Shown here: piece after piece, positions 48,027 through 59,133 of the stretch
How positions within the stretch are numbered: position 1 is the first letter of the stretch
Layout of the letters: the number at the start of each line of letters is the position of its first letter
DNA from: Deltaproteobacteria bacterium
GTDB lineage: Bacteria; Myxococcota_A; Polyangia; Polyangiales; Houyiibacteriaceae
NCBI GenBank assembly: GCA_017644045.1
Contig: JAEPMI010000005.1
Location: 186,001-250,000 of the forward strand
DNA: 64,000 nt
Direction of reading: 5' to 3'
Notes under the pieces: generated by a model
What the model saw: the letters and a program-made list of their open reading frames with translations, nothing else
Database searches by the model: none
What the model was told of the DNA's origin: nothing
Translations under genes and position numbers: made by a program

Positions 48027-49484
48027 TCAGACGCGGTCGTCTTCCTCGAAGGCGATCTCTTCGCCATCGAGGCCAGCGTCGACGGCGATCTCACCGTCGA
48101 AGTCGTCGCCCATCACCTCGGCGTCGTCGTCGCCCATCGCCTCGACGGGCGGAGGGGGCGGCTCGTCGTCTTCGAACGCCATGTCGTCGACGTCCAAGTC
48201 CGACGCCTCGGCGAGCTGGTCATCGCCGCCGGGCTCCTGGATGGAGACCTCGTCACCGAGCGCGAACGAGTCGGGCTCGACCGCCGGCGCCACGTCCGAG
48301 TCGTCGTCGGGGAGAGGAATCTGGGGCGGCTCGTCGCCGGCGTCGCCCTGCGGGCCCGGCTCGTTGGCGCCGGCCTCGGCCGCGTTGGGATCGGGGCTCG
48401 GCGCCGGCTGCACCCGAAGGCTCGGATCCATGTCCGGACGCGGCGCCATGGCCGGCACCGGAAGGTCGTTGGCCTCGTAGAGGAAGAAGCCGGTCGACTC
48501 GGTCGGCGCCGGGGGCTCCGACGCCATCGGGTGCCAGGTCGGCGGGAACGTCGGCCGCACCAAGCGCCCTTCGGACGCGGGGATCTGGAAGCCAGCCGGC
48601 GCCGGCGGCAGCTCCGGGGACGGAGCGATGGGCGGATCCTCCGGGGGCGGCCCGAGGCTGTCGTGCGCCGAGGCGGGCGGGGCCGACTGCGGCTCGTCAT
48701 ACGAGTCCTCGTAGGAGTCGCCGAACGACGGCTCGGAGTCCGCGAGCTCCACCTCGCCCGTGTCGACGTCGGCGACCTCACCCATGTCGACGTCGGCGGC
48801 CAGCTCGACGTCGGCCGCCAGATCATCGACGCCGGCGTCCAGGTCGGCCGCGCCCATGTCCACGTCGGCACCGAAGTCGGCGCCGTCGTCCACCTCGACG
48901 TCCGCCGTGGCTTCGATCTCGACGTCGGCTGCGGCCGCGTCGATCTCGCTCACGTCGGCGACGACGGTCGCGCCGCTGTCGTCGAAGCCGACGTCGGCGA
49001 TCGATTCGTCGGCGAGCGCCGCGACCTGCTCCGGGTCCGCCACGGCCGTGGCCGCGTCACCTTCCCAGTCGGCCGAGTGCGCGTCGGCCTCGGGCGCAGC
49101 CTCCGCGGCGGCCGCCTCTTCGAGCTCGCGGATGTCGACCTCGCCGGTCGCCGGCTCCTCGCCGACCATGCTCGCGCGGGCCATCACGATTCGCTCGTAG
49201 ACGACCTCGGACATGCCCTCGAGCTGAAGGCTGTCGAACACGATGTCGAAGCGCGTCTCGGGCGCACGCTCCTCGCCGCCATCGACGGCGGCGGTCACCC
49301 GACCGATGCCTTCGAGCGCAGGCGAACCGTCGACCAGGAGCACGGAGAAGCCAACCGTGGCTCCCTCTTCGTACGCGGTCGGTCCGTAGAGAATCAATCG
49401 CTCCTCGTCCACGCGGTCGGCCAACCCCGAAGAGAGCTCGGAGATGTCACCGAAGTGGGTGGGAACGGTCAGGACGTCAGTCAT
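48027..49484 (-). CDS. Acidic protein with N-terminal PilZ-like domain
   Basis: 485 residues. The first 110 residues (VGFSVLLVDGSPALEGIGRV, ETRFDIVFDSLQLEGMSEVV) match the PilZ-like fold common in myxobacteria, without the RxxxR c-di-GMP motif, so nucleotide binding is doubtful. The rest is low-complexity and strongly acidic: repeated 'ADVDMG / ADVELA' units, then Pro-rich and Asp/Glu-rich sequence. No signal peptide, so probably cytoplasmic. It starts by a 4-nt overlap with xseB. The function is unknown; a scaffold or regulator is possible. Confidence 0.75.
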   Translation of the reverse strand: MTDVLTVPTHFGDISELSSGLADRVDEERLILYGPTAYEEGATVGFSVLLVDGSPALEGIGRVTAAVDGGEERAPETRFDIVFDSLQLEGMSEVVYERIVMARASMVGEEPATGEVDIRELEEAAAAEAAPEADAHSADWEGDAATAVADPEQVAALADESIADVGFDDSGATVVADVSEIDAAAADVEIEATADVEVDDGADFGADVDMGAADLDAGVDDLAADVELAADVDMGEVADVDTGEVELADSEPSFGDSYEDSYDEPQSAPPASAHDSLGPPPEDPPIAPSPELPPAPAGFQIPASEGRLVRPTFPPTWHPMASEPPAPTESTGFFLYEANDLPVPAMAPRPDMDPSLRVQPAPSPDPNAAEAGANEPGPQGDAGDEPPQIPLPDDDSDVAPAVEPDSFALGDEVSIQEPGGDDQLAEASDLDVDDMAFEDDEPPPPPVEAMGDDDAEVMGDDFDGEIAVDAGLDGEEIAFEEDDRV

Positions 49485-49738
49485 CGAGTCTCAGGCTCCT
49501 CGTCGCTCCACGGCTGCGTTCGCGCCGCGCCAGATCCTTGCAGCAGCTCCTCGACCCGCTTCTCCGCGGCATCCAGTCGCTCCGCTCCCTCTCGGGAAAG
49601 CTTCACACCCTCCTCGAAGATCGCGAGGGACTCCTCGAGAGGCAGATCGCCCCCCTCGAGTCGCTTCACGACATCCTCGAGCCGCGAGACCACTTCTTCG
49701 AAGGTCCGCTCCGTACTCTCCGTGTTGGCCGTACTCAT
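49481..49738 (-). CDS. xseB: Exodeoxyribonuclease VII small subunit
   Basis: 85 residues, the usual length. The helical pair of XseB is complete: TFEEVVSRLEDVVKRLEGGD, LPLEESLAIFEEGVKLS and LDAAEKRVEELLQ. It combines with XseA to digest single-stranded DNA from either end during repair; xseA is not in this window. The ATG at 49738 gives the standard N-terminus. It overlaps the acidic PilZ-like gene by 4 nt, so the two are co-translated. Confidence 0.95.
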   Translation of the reverse strand: MSTANTESTERTFEEVVSRLEDVVKRLEGGDLPLEESLAIFEEGVKLSREGAERLDAAEKRVEELLQGSGAARTQPWSDEEPETR

Positions 49739-49798
49739 GGGCGTTGGACCGGGCGACAATGCCCGTCCAGAGCACTCCAAGTCAATGGGATCGCTCGG

Positions 49799-51805
49799 TC
49801 AGAGTCCAGCGTCCTCGAGCAAGACCCGCACGTCGGCAGCTCCCGCGGGCTGCCCGGCCACGAACACCTCACCCGTGGGGAGGGTGCGGAGCGTCCAGAT
49901 CGCCCCGCCTGGGAGGGTGACTCGTACGGGGACGCCTCCCGGGGCGCCCGCAGCGCGAACGGCGAAACGCAGGACCCCTCGACCTCTGGGGAGCGGTCGC
50001 CGACGGCCGGCCGCCGCAGCCTCCAGCGCCGCCCACACGCGGCCATCCCCCTCGATTCGGGCACGCCGGGCCAGCGGTTCCCGGGCTTCCCGGACCGCCA
50101 GCACGGCGAGGGCATCGGCGCATGCCCGGCGCACCGTTGGGTCGTCGTCCGAGTCCAGCCGGGCCACCAGGGCCCGCCACGCCGCTCGATCCTCGGTGCT
50201 CGCGAGCGCCAACGCCGCCGCGACGCGGGTGGGCGAGTCCGCCTCCCGCAGCGCGCGCCGCAACGTCGCCCGCCGGTCGTCCGGCTGCGGTCCACGCAGG
50301 GCCAGGAGCAGCTCCGCCCCGAGCTCGGGGCGATCGAAGAGCTCGTCGATCACCGCCGTCGGCAACGTGACCTGCCGCGCGCGGGCAGCCCCGAGCAACA
50401 CCCGCAGCACCTCGGGCTCGGTCTCCTCCGCGAGCCGGGCGATCAACGCCTCGTCCGCGTCGCTCGCCTCGACGAGCGCGAGCCCCTGCGCCGCCCAGGC
50501 TCGGGTCGCGACGTCATCGGACGCGAGCGGCTCGCGCAGGCCAGCGAGGGCCGCAGGGTCGCGAGCGAGGGCGCGCAGCACCCACCCCCGAGGGGTCTCG
50601 GCTCCATCCCCGAGCGCACGGACGAGATCCGCGCGGCTCCGCTCCTCCAGATCGCCGGGCAGCCGAGGCCCCCAGCGGCGAAGCGCCACCGCGAGCGCTC
50701 GTGTCAGATCCTCGCGCGCGCCGTCCGAGAGCTCGTCGAGCCGACCGACCTCGACCCGCAGCGCCGGTAGCCCGGCCCCATCGGCGAGCTCGGCCAAAGC
50801 ACTGGCAGCCTGCGCGCGTCGGACGTCGTGTTGGAAGAGTCCATGGAACACCGCGGCGAGCTCGGGGTGGGGGTGGGCGAGCGCGGCCTCGGTCGCGCGC
50901 CGCACCGTCGGCGGATCGTCCGAGGTGATGCGGGCCACGATCGCCTCGCGACCAGCCACCGGCGCCACTCGCAGCAGCGCCTCGAGGATCACACGCTCCT
51001 GGCTGGGCTGGCTCTCGACGAGGAGAGTCGCGAGGAGCTCTCCGTCGGCAGGGCTGCCAACGTCACCCAGCGCGCGCACGGCGGCCTCGACCAGGGTCGG
51101 GTCGGGCATCCCGAGCAAGGTGCGGAGCGCGGGAGCCGCCCGATCGTCACCGAGCGCTCCGAGCGCGCGAGCGGCTGCCACTCGCAACGGCGCCGCCTCG
51201 GAGGTGGCCACCTCGACCAACGCCGGGACCACGCTCGAGTCTCCGAGCTGCCCTGCGACATCGATCACCCCCAGCGTTGGTGCTTGCCGGAGGGCGCGGC
51301 GGATCCAGGGCAGCGCCGGCGGACCGGCGCGCAGCAGACCTGCCCGAGACGCGTCGGCGAGCTCGGGCACGTCGAGCCCGTCCACCAGGGTCTGGAGGGC
51401 TCGAGGCGTGGCGAGAGCGCCGAGCGCCCGACCGATGCCTGCGGCGACCTGTGCCGGTGCGCCCTGGAAGGTCCCGACCAGGATCGGCGTCGCGCTTCGA
51501 TCGCCGTGCCAGGCGAGGGTCGCCGCGATCTCGCTCAATGCGCGAGGGGCGTTCGTGGTTTCGAGCGACTCGCGGAGCGCGCGAAGGAGCGCCGGACTGG
51601 GCTCGGCCGATCGCAGAGCACGAGCGGCCTCGATCCGCACCTCGGCGGACTCCGATCGGAGGCCCTCCAGATGCCGAACGCGCGGGATCCGCTCCATCCA
51701 TCCCGAACCCCAGCCGCTCTGCGCGGGCTGCCCCGACGCGCCGCTGGCCCACCCCAGCGTGGCCACGGTCAGCGACAGGAACCATCGACGGAGGCGATTC
51801 GACAC
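49799..51805 (-). CDS. Exported HEAT-repeat protein
   Basis: 668 residues from GTG 51805; an ATG at 51850 would add 15. The GTG gives a clean signal peptide (MSNRLRRWFLSLTVATLGWA, cut near GASGQ), so it is preferred although no spaced ribosome site is seen. The mature protein is almost all HEAT-like helical repeats of about 31 residues: AAARALGALGDDRAAPALRT, LVEAAVRALGDVGSPADGEL, VRRACADALAVLAVREARE. The last 65 residues are a small beta domain (GGAIWTLRTLPTGEVFVAGQ). HEAT repeats bind proteins; a periplasmic scaffold is inferred. Followed by xseB after 60 nt. Confidence 0.85.
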   Translation of the reverse strand: MSNRLRRWFLSLTVATLGWASGASGQPAQSGWGSGWMERIPRVRHLEGLRSESAEVRIEAARALRSAEPSPALLRALRESLETTNAPRALSEIAATLAWHGDRSATPILVGTFQGAPAQVAAGIGRALGALATPRALQTLVDGLDVPELADASRAGLLRAGPPALPWIRRALRQAPTLGVIDVAGQLGDSSVVPALVEVATSEAAPLRVAAARALGALGDDRAAPALRTLLGMPDPTLVEAAVRALGDVGSPADGELLATLLVESQPSQERVILEALLRVAPVAGREAIVARITSDDPPTVRRATEAALAHPHPELAAVFHGLFQHDVRRAQAASALAELADGAGLPALRVEVGRLDELSDGAREDLTRALAVALRRWGPRLPGDLEERSRADLVRALGDGAETPRGWVLRALARDPAALAGLREPLASDDVATRAWAAQGLALVEASDADEALIARLAEETEPEVLRVLLGAARARQVTLPTAVIDELFDRPELGAELLLALRGPQPDDRRATLRRALREADSPTRVAAALALASTEDRAAWRALVARLDSDDDPTVRRACADALAVLAVREAREPLARRARIEGDGRVWAALEAAAAGRRRPLPRGRGVLRFAVRAAGAPGGVPVRVTLPGGAIWTLRTLPTGEVFVAGQPAGAADVRVLLEDAGL

Positions 51806-51951
51806 CCTCTCGGGGTAACACAGCGACAGTCGACGGTGGATCCCTTCCATGACCTTTCAACTCGTTCTCGACCTCGGCGCGCCCGATCGCCTATCCTTGG
51901 AGTTGGAGTGCTGGTGGCGGGGTCGATGCTGGTGTCGCAGCCACCGCGAGG

Positions 51952-53661
<1,710 letters not shown>

Positions 53662-53676
53662 GCATCGAGGTCAACG

Positions 53677-56409
53677 TTGTCAGCGCTCAAACGTCTTCTC
53701 CCCACCCTCACGCGACTCGGAGCGCTGACCCTCGTCCTCGCTCAGACCGTTCCGGCGCTGGCCGACGTTCGTACGGAGGCCCGCCGACACTTCCGGCGGG
53801 GCATGCAGCTGGTGGCCGACGGCAACGTCGACGAAGGCATCGAGGAGCTCGAGCTCGCGTACGAGACGCTCCCGCACCCGAACGTCCTCTACAACATCGG
53901 CCGCGCGTACGCGGAGGCCAGTCGGTACGAAGAGGCGCTCGAGTACTTCGAGCGCTACCTCGCCTCCGACCCGCCCGACCGCGAGGAGGTCCAGGGCTTC
54001 GTCGAAGCCATCAACGCGCGGCTGGCGGCGGCCCAGCCCCAGCCGACCGAGACCGGTGGCGGCGGTGAGACGACGACCACCACGACCACCACGACGGGCC
54101 CCGCGGTGGACGTCTCGTCGGAAGAGATCACCGCGATCGAAGAGTCCGCAACGCAGATCGAGGCGCTCGCCGAGGCCACCCAGAGCGAGGCGCTCCGCCA
54201 GCGGGCCGCGCGCTTGCGACAGCTCGCCCAGAGCCTCCGTGAACGCGGCGCGCTGGCGCAGCAGACCGGTGGCGGTGGCGAGACCGGTGGTGGTGAGACC
54301 GGTGGCGGTGGTGAGACCGGCGGTGGCGGGGAGACCGGCGGTGGCGAGACCGGCGGCGGTGAGACCGGCGGTGGCTCCCTCGGCCTCGGTGCCGAGCGTA
54401 CCGAGGTCTTCGAGGAGGAGGTCGTCTCGGCGTCGCGCTTCGCGGAGTCTCCGCTCGACGCGCCGAACTCGACCTACATCATCACGCAGCAGGACATCCG
54501 TCTCTCCGGTCTGACCAACGTCTCCCAGCTCATCCGCCGCGTGGCGGGCGTGAGCGTCATGGAGCTCACGCCAGGTCAGATCGACGTCGGCATTCGCGGC
54601 CTGAGCCAGCGACACGCGAACAAGGTCCTCTTCCTCGTCGACGGCCGCTCCGTTCGTCTCGACTTCCTCGCGTCGCCCTTCCCTTCGTTCCTTCCGTGGG
54701 GTGTCGAGGACATCGAGCGCATCGAGGTCATCCGTGGTCCCGCCGCGGCTCTCTACGGCGCCGACGCTTTCTCGGGCATCGTCAACATCATCCTGAAGCG
54801 ACCTGGTACCGGTGAGTCCTACCTCGCCGGGCGTGGTGGCAACTTTCAGACGATTCGGGGTGTGGCCTCGACCTCCGCTCGCACCGAAGCGTTGGGCCTG
54901 CGGATCAGCGGTGGCTACGAGCGCTCACAGAACCACGCGAGCATCGTCGGCCGCGACCGCGTCGACACCTCGGTCTGGGAGGGATACGACGACCCCGACG
55001 TCGGACTCGAGCGCATCTTCTTCAGCGCAGAGGGTCGTCTGGACCTCGGAGATGGCTACGCCATCCGCGCGGGCACCGGCATCTCGACCGCGGGGCGAGG
55101 CAGCATCCAAGGGCAGAGCCGCCAGCGCCAGATCGGCGCGGAGAACCTCACGTTCGCCCAGTCACACGTTCAGGTGAACACGCCCTTCGGTCTCGGTCTG
55201 CGGTCCTACTGGACGCGCTTCTCCACCGACGTGAACCTCTGGGACGTCCCGCCGGACGCGCTCGACACCGAGGGCAACCTCGACCGCTCGGACGTCGTCG
55301 ACACCGAGCTCAGCTTCAACCGGCAGTTCACCCTCGGCGTGCCGATGAACTTCGCGGCGGGTGTCGGTCACCGCTTCAAGCAGGTCGAGTGGAACTGGCT
55401 GGAGAGCCCGGAGATCACCGAGCACCACTTCTTCGGCTACCTCCAGGACGCCATCCAGATCACGGACACGCTGCGCGCGACCTTGAGCTTCCGTGTGGAC
55501 CGCCACCCGCGCCTGTCGAACCTCCAGTTCTCGCCGCGTGCCTCGATCGTCTGGCGCTTCCTCGAGGGGCAGGCGCTTCGCCTCACCGGCGGCACGGCGT
55601 TCCGCTCGCCGTCGTTCGTCGAGTCCTACCTGAACTTCGCCAACCGCGTGTCGCTCCGTGGCGTGACCGCCTACGGTCGCGGCAACCGCAACCTCGATCC
55701 GGAGCGCATCGTCAGCATCGAGCTCGGTTACGCCAACCAGGCGACCGACTATTTCGCTCTCGAGGTGAACGCCTACTACAACCTCGTCTTCGACCAGATC
55801 AACCTCTCCTCGATCGACACCTTCCGCCTGCAGGACTTCGGTCCGCTCGGTCCGACGGACAACACCGGGAACAACCCCGCGCGTTACCTCACCGACCAGC
55901 GCGCGTACCCGGTCGGAACGCTCCAGTTCAACAACGAGCCGACCAACTTCCGCCAGTACGGCGGTGAGATCGGCGCTCGTGTGTTCCCGGTCGACGGCCT
56001 CGATTTCTACGCGAACTACGCCTACCACCAGACGGAGCCGGTGGATGAAACCGAGCTCCAGGCCATCGACCCGGTCCGACTCCAGGACCAGCGAACCTCT
56101 GCCCACGAGGTCAACGTCGGCGCCCAGTACCGCTCGCCCATCGGGCTCGATGTCAGCGTCGATCTCCACTGGGTGAGTGACCAGGTCTGGGTCATCCAGG
56201 TCACCGACCCCGCTCGAGGCGTCGGTTTCCAGCGGTTCGACCTCGACGCCTACGTGCTGCTCAACGCCCGTCTCGGCCTCCGGCTGATGGACGACAAGCT
56301 CGAGCTGGGAATCATCGGCACGAACCTCACGAACCAGCGCAACCGCCAACACCCACTCGGTCAGCCGATCACGACTCGTGTGATGGGTGAGGCCACCTTC
56401 CGCTTCTGA
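53677..56409 (+). CDS. TonB-dependent receptor with N-terminal TPR domain (copy 1)
   Basis: 910 residues from TTG 53677. Signal peptide (about 30 residues, cut near LADVR), then a TPR region (ARRHFRRGMQLVADGNVDEG, ELAYETLPHPNVLYNIGRAY) to about residue 115, a Thr run, a helical segment, and a flexible linker of GGGET repeats (195-233). A TonB-box-like EEEVVSASR and plug domain (TYIITQQDIRLSGLTNVSQL, EDIERIEVIRGPAAALYGAD, AFSGIVNII) follow, then a 22-strand-type barrel ending RVMGEATFRF with terminal Phe. TonB receptors import large or scarce ligands. An N-terminal TPR ahead of the plug is unusual. It follows the kinase by 15 nt and overlaps copy 2 by one nucleotide. Confidence 0.92.
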   Translation: MSALKRLLPTLTRLGALTLVLAQTVPALADVRTEARRHFRRGMQLVADGNVDEGIEELELAYETLPHPNVLYNIGRAYAEASRYEEALEYFERYLASDPPDREEVQGFVEAINARLAAAQPQPTETGGGGETTTTTTTTTGPAVDVSSEEITAIEESATQIEALAEATQSEALRQRAARLRQLAQSLRERGALAQQTGGGGETGGGETGGGGETGGGGETGGGETGGGETGGGSLGLGAERTEVFEEEVVSASRFAESPLDAPNSTYIITQQDIRLSGLTNVSQLIRRVAGVSVMELTPGQIDVGIRGLSQRHANKVLFLVDGRSVRLDFLASPFPSFLPWGVEDIERIEVIRGPAAALYGADAFSGIVNIILKRPGTGESYLAGRGGNFQTIRGVASTSARTEALGLRISGGYERSQNHASIVGRDRVDTSVWEGYDDPDVGLERIFFSAEGRLDLGDGYAIRAGTGISTAGRGSIQGQSRQRQIGAENLTFAQSHVQVNTPFGLGLRSYWTRFSTDVNLWDVPPDALDTEGNLDRSDVVDTELSFNRQFTLGVPMNFAAGVGHRFKQVEWNWLESPEITEHHFFGYLQDAIQITDTLRATLSFRVDRHPRLSNLQFSPRASIVWRFLEGQALRLTGGTAFRSPSFVESYLNFANRVSLRGVTAYGRGNRNLDPERIVSIELGYANQATDYFALEVNAYYNLVFDQINLSSIDTFRLQDFGPLGPTDNTGNNPARYLTDQRAYPVGTLQFNNEPTNFRQYGGEIGARVFPVDGLDFYANYAYHQTEPVDETELQAIDPVRLQDQRTSAHEVNVGAQYRSPIGLDVSVDLHWVSDQVWVIQVTDPARGVGFQRFDLDAYVLLNARLGLRLMDDKLELGIIGTNLTNQRNRQHPLGQPITTRVMGEATFRF
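54259..54375 (+). repeat. In-frame GGGET tandem repeat in receptor copy 1
   Basis: Short GGTGGCGGTGAGACC-like units repeated about seven times, encoding the glycine linker between the TPR and plug domains. Repeat number may vary between strains. Confidence 0.7.
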
Positions 56410-59099
56410 TGATGGGCCACCGACGGATGACGTTCTTCTCCCGACTCGCACTCACGCTGGCGTTCCTCGCCATGGCATCGACCGCGCTCGCCGATGTCCG
56501 TACGGAGGCGCGGCGTCACTTCCGTCGAGGCATGTCGCTCGTCGCCGAGGGCAACGTCGACGAAGGCATCTCAGAGCTCGAGCTCGCCTACGAGACCCTC
56601 CCCCACCCGAACGTCCTCTACAACATCGCGCGCGCCTACGCCGAGGCCGGCCGCTACGAGGAGTCCATCGAGTACTTCGAGCGCTACCTCGCCTCCGACC
56701 CGCCGGACAAGGAAGAGGTCCAGGGCTTTCTCGAGGCGGTCGAGGCCCGCATCGCCGCGGCGCAGGAAACGCAGACCCCGACCGAGACCGGCGGTGGCAG
56801 CGAGACCCCGACCGAGACGACCACGCCACCCATCTCGGCCGTGGCCACGGACGAGGAGATCGAGGCCCTCGAAGAGTCGGCGACGCAGATCGCCACTCTC
56901 GCGGAGGCCACCCAGAGCGACTCGCTCCGTGAGCGCGCCAACCGCCTGCGCCTGCTGGCCCAGCAGCTCCGGGACGCGCGCGACGCGGAGACCTCCGGCG
57001 GTGGTGGCACGGGCGAGACCGGGGGCGGTGGTGGCGGCACCGGCGAGACCGGCGGTGGCGGTGGCGGCACCGGCGCCGTGGGCGCGCTCGATCTCGGAAG
57101 CACCGAGGATCGGAACGAGGCGCTCTACGAGGAGACCGTCGTCTCCGCGTCGCGCTACGCCCAGTCGCCACTGAGCGCTCCGAACTCCACGGCGCTCATC
57201 ACGCCGCAGGACATCCGGTTGACCGGTCACCGCCACGTCGGTGAGCTCATTCGCCGTGTCGCGGGCTCGGACGTCATGACGCTGACCCCGGCGGACACCG
57301 CGGTCTCCTTCCGTGGATTCAACCAGCGCCTCTCCGCCCGAACCCTGGTGCTCATCGACGGTCGGTCGACCTACATCGACCCGCTCGGCGCGACCCTCTG
57401 GGGCTCCTTCCCGTTCAACGTCGAGGACATCGAGCGAATCGAGGTCATCCGTGGTCCGGCCTCCGCTCTCTACGGCGCGGACGCGTTCTCCGGCATCGTC
57501 AACATCATCACCCGTCCTCCGGGCGAGCCCCGCACGACCGTGGGCGCCGGTGGCGGCAACGGCGGACAGGTCCACCTGCACGCCTCGACCTCCGGCCGCG
57601 TGGACCGCCTCGGCTACCGCTTCGGCGTCGGCTACAACCGCGCCAACCGGTTCACTCGGGAGGTCGGGCCCGATCGCGTGGACCACGTGTTCACCCGCAA
57701 GCCCGACATCGCCTGGGACGCCGCGCACCTCAACGCCCACCTGACCTACCGCGTCAGCGAGAACGTCGAGCTCTTCGCGCAGGGCGGCATCAACACCAAC
57801 ACGATCAACTTCCAGGGCACCGGCCCGCTTCGCGACTTCGTCAGCCGCGGCGAGACGATGCACTCGATGGCCGGACTCCGGAGCAGCTGGGGCTCGCTCC
57901 GCTTCTTCTGGAACGGACTGGTCGCCGACGCGGCGCTCCCGACGCCGGCGCTCGGCGCCGACCCGCTCGAGACGACCTTCCAGTGGAACACCTACGACGT
58001 CGAGGGTGAGCTCGCCCGCGAGTTCCACTTCGTGGTCGACCACAACCTCCACCTCGGCGCCAGCTACCGTCGCAAGCAGATCGACTGGAGCTACATCAAC
58101 GAGGAGCAGTTCGAGAACCACGGCGCCATCTTCTTCCAGGACACGCTGGGCATCGTCGAGCAGCTCGACCTCGTCCTCTCCTTCCGCGTCGACTTCCACC
58201 CGCTCCTCGACGCACCGGTCTTCTCGCCTCGCGGCGCCCTGGTGATCAAGCCCTCGGACGAGCACGCAATCCGTGCCTCGTTCGGCACCGCGTTCCGAAC
58301 CCAGACCTTCCTCGAGAGCTACCTGCAGCTGCCGAACCCGACGCCTCTCCGCGGCGTGAAGGTCGACGCGCTCGGCTCCGAGCCCGCGGCCAACCTCTTC
58401 GGAACGCCGCGACTCAACCCGGAGCGGATCCTCTCGGCCGAGCTCGGCTACCGAAACGAGATGAGCGACTACTTCGACGTTCAGACCTCGGCCTACTACA
58501 ACCGGGTCACCGACCTCGTCATCCTCGGCCAGGTCCAGCCCTTCACGCTCGGCCAGTTCGGCTCGGGCGACCCGGGCATCGCGGAAGCGATCGGCTACGA
58601 CTCCGGCACCGCGACCTATCCGCTGGGCTACATCAACTTCCAGAACGACCCTTCGGTCTTCGACGTGGTCGGTGGCGAGATCGAGCTGCGTACCTACCCG
58701 GTCACGGGTCTCGACTTCTGGGCGAACTATGCGTTCAACCAGTCGTTCGTCTCGAACAGCCAGCTGCGTGACACGGAGGAGCGCACCTCCAAGCACAAGA
58801 TCAACTTCGGCATCCAGTACCGCTCGCCCTTCGGCCTCGACATCGCCCTCGACTTCCACTGGGTGAGCGACCAGGTCTGGCTCGAGCAGGTCTTCGATGC
58901 CGCCGAGGGCGTGAAGTTCGAGGAGTTCGACCTCGACAGCTACCACATGGTGAACGGCCGCATCGGCATGCGCCTGCTCGACGACGACCTGAACCTCGGC
59001 ATCGTCGCCTACAACCTCACGAACAACAAACAGCGCCAGCACCCCTTCGGCCAGAGGCTCGAAGCTCGGGTGATGGGCACCGTTTCCTACACCTTCTGA
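56409..59099 (+). CDS. TonB-dependent receptor with N-terminal TPR domain (copy 2)
   Basis: 896 residues, a paralogue of the gene before it with the same layout: signal (MTFFSRLALTLAFLAMASTA), TPR (ARRHFRRGMSLVAEGNVDEG, nearly identical to copy 1), a helical segment, a Gly-Thr-rich linker (GGGGTGETGGG), the TonB-box-like YEETVVSASR, plug (TALITPQDIRLTGHRHVGEL, IRGPASALYGADAFSGIVNI) and barrel ending RVMGTVSYTF. The barrel loops differ more than the TPR, so the two may take different ligands through the same periplasmic apparatus. Start ATG at 56409 shares a base with the previous stop. Confidence 0.92.
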   Translation: MMGHRRMTFFSRLALTLAFLAMASTALADVRTEARRHFRRGMSLVAEGNVDEGISELELAYETLPHPNVLYNIARAYAEAGRYEESIEYFERYLASDPPDKEEVQGFLEAVEARIAAAQETQTPTETGGGSETPTETTTPPISAVATDEEIEALEESATQIATLAEATQSDSLRERANRLRLLAQQLRDARDAETSGGGGTGETGGGGGGTGETGGGGGGTGAVGALDLGSTEDRNEALYEETVVSASRYAQSPLSAPNSTALITPQDIRLTGHRHVGELIRRVAGSDVMTLTPADTAVSFRGFNQRLSARTLVLIDGRSTYIDPLGATLWGSFPFNVEDIERIEVIRGPASALYGADAFSGIVNIITRPPGEPRTTVGAGGGNGGQVHLHASTSGRVDRLGYRFGVGYNRANRFTREVGPDRVDHVFTRKPDIAWDAAHLNAHLTYRVSENVELFAQGGINTNTINFQGTGPLRDFVSRGETMHSMAGLRSSWGSLRFFWNGLVADAALPTPALGADPLETTFQWNTYDVEGELAREFHFVVDHNLHLGASYRRKQIDWSYINEEQFENHGAIFFQDTLGIVEQLDLVLSFRVDFHPLLDAPVFSPRGALVIKPSDEHAIRASFGTAFRTQTFLESYLQLPNPTPLRGVKVDALGSEPAANLFGTPRLNPERILSAELGYRNEMSDYFDVQTSAYYNRVTDLVILGQVQPFTLGQFGSGDPGIAEAIGYDSGTATYPLGYINFQNDPSVFDVVGGEIELRTYPVTGLDFWANYAFNQSFVSNSQLRDTEERTSKHKINFGIQYRSPFGLDIALDFHWVSDQVWLEQVFDAAEGVKFEEFDLDSYHMVNGRIGMRLLDDDLNLGIVAYNLTNNKQRQHPFGQRLEARVMGTVSYTF
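56995..57090 (+). repeat. Glycine-rich tandem repeat in receptor copy 2
   Basis: Repeated GGCGGTGGTGGCACC-like units coding (GGGGTGET)-type linker, the counterpart of the linker in copy 1. Confidence 0.6.
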
Positions 59100-59133
59100 A
59101 GCCGCCGCACTGATGACCATGGAAAGAAACGCG

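Noticed and set aside
48531-51818. A 1095-residue open frame on the plus strand
   Set aside because: It runs opposite xseB and the HEAT-repeat gene, has Arg/Ser-rich low-complexity sequence and no domain; it is a by-product of high GC.
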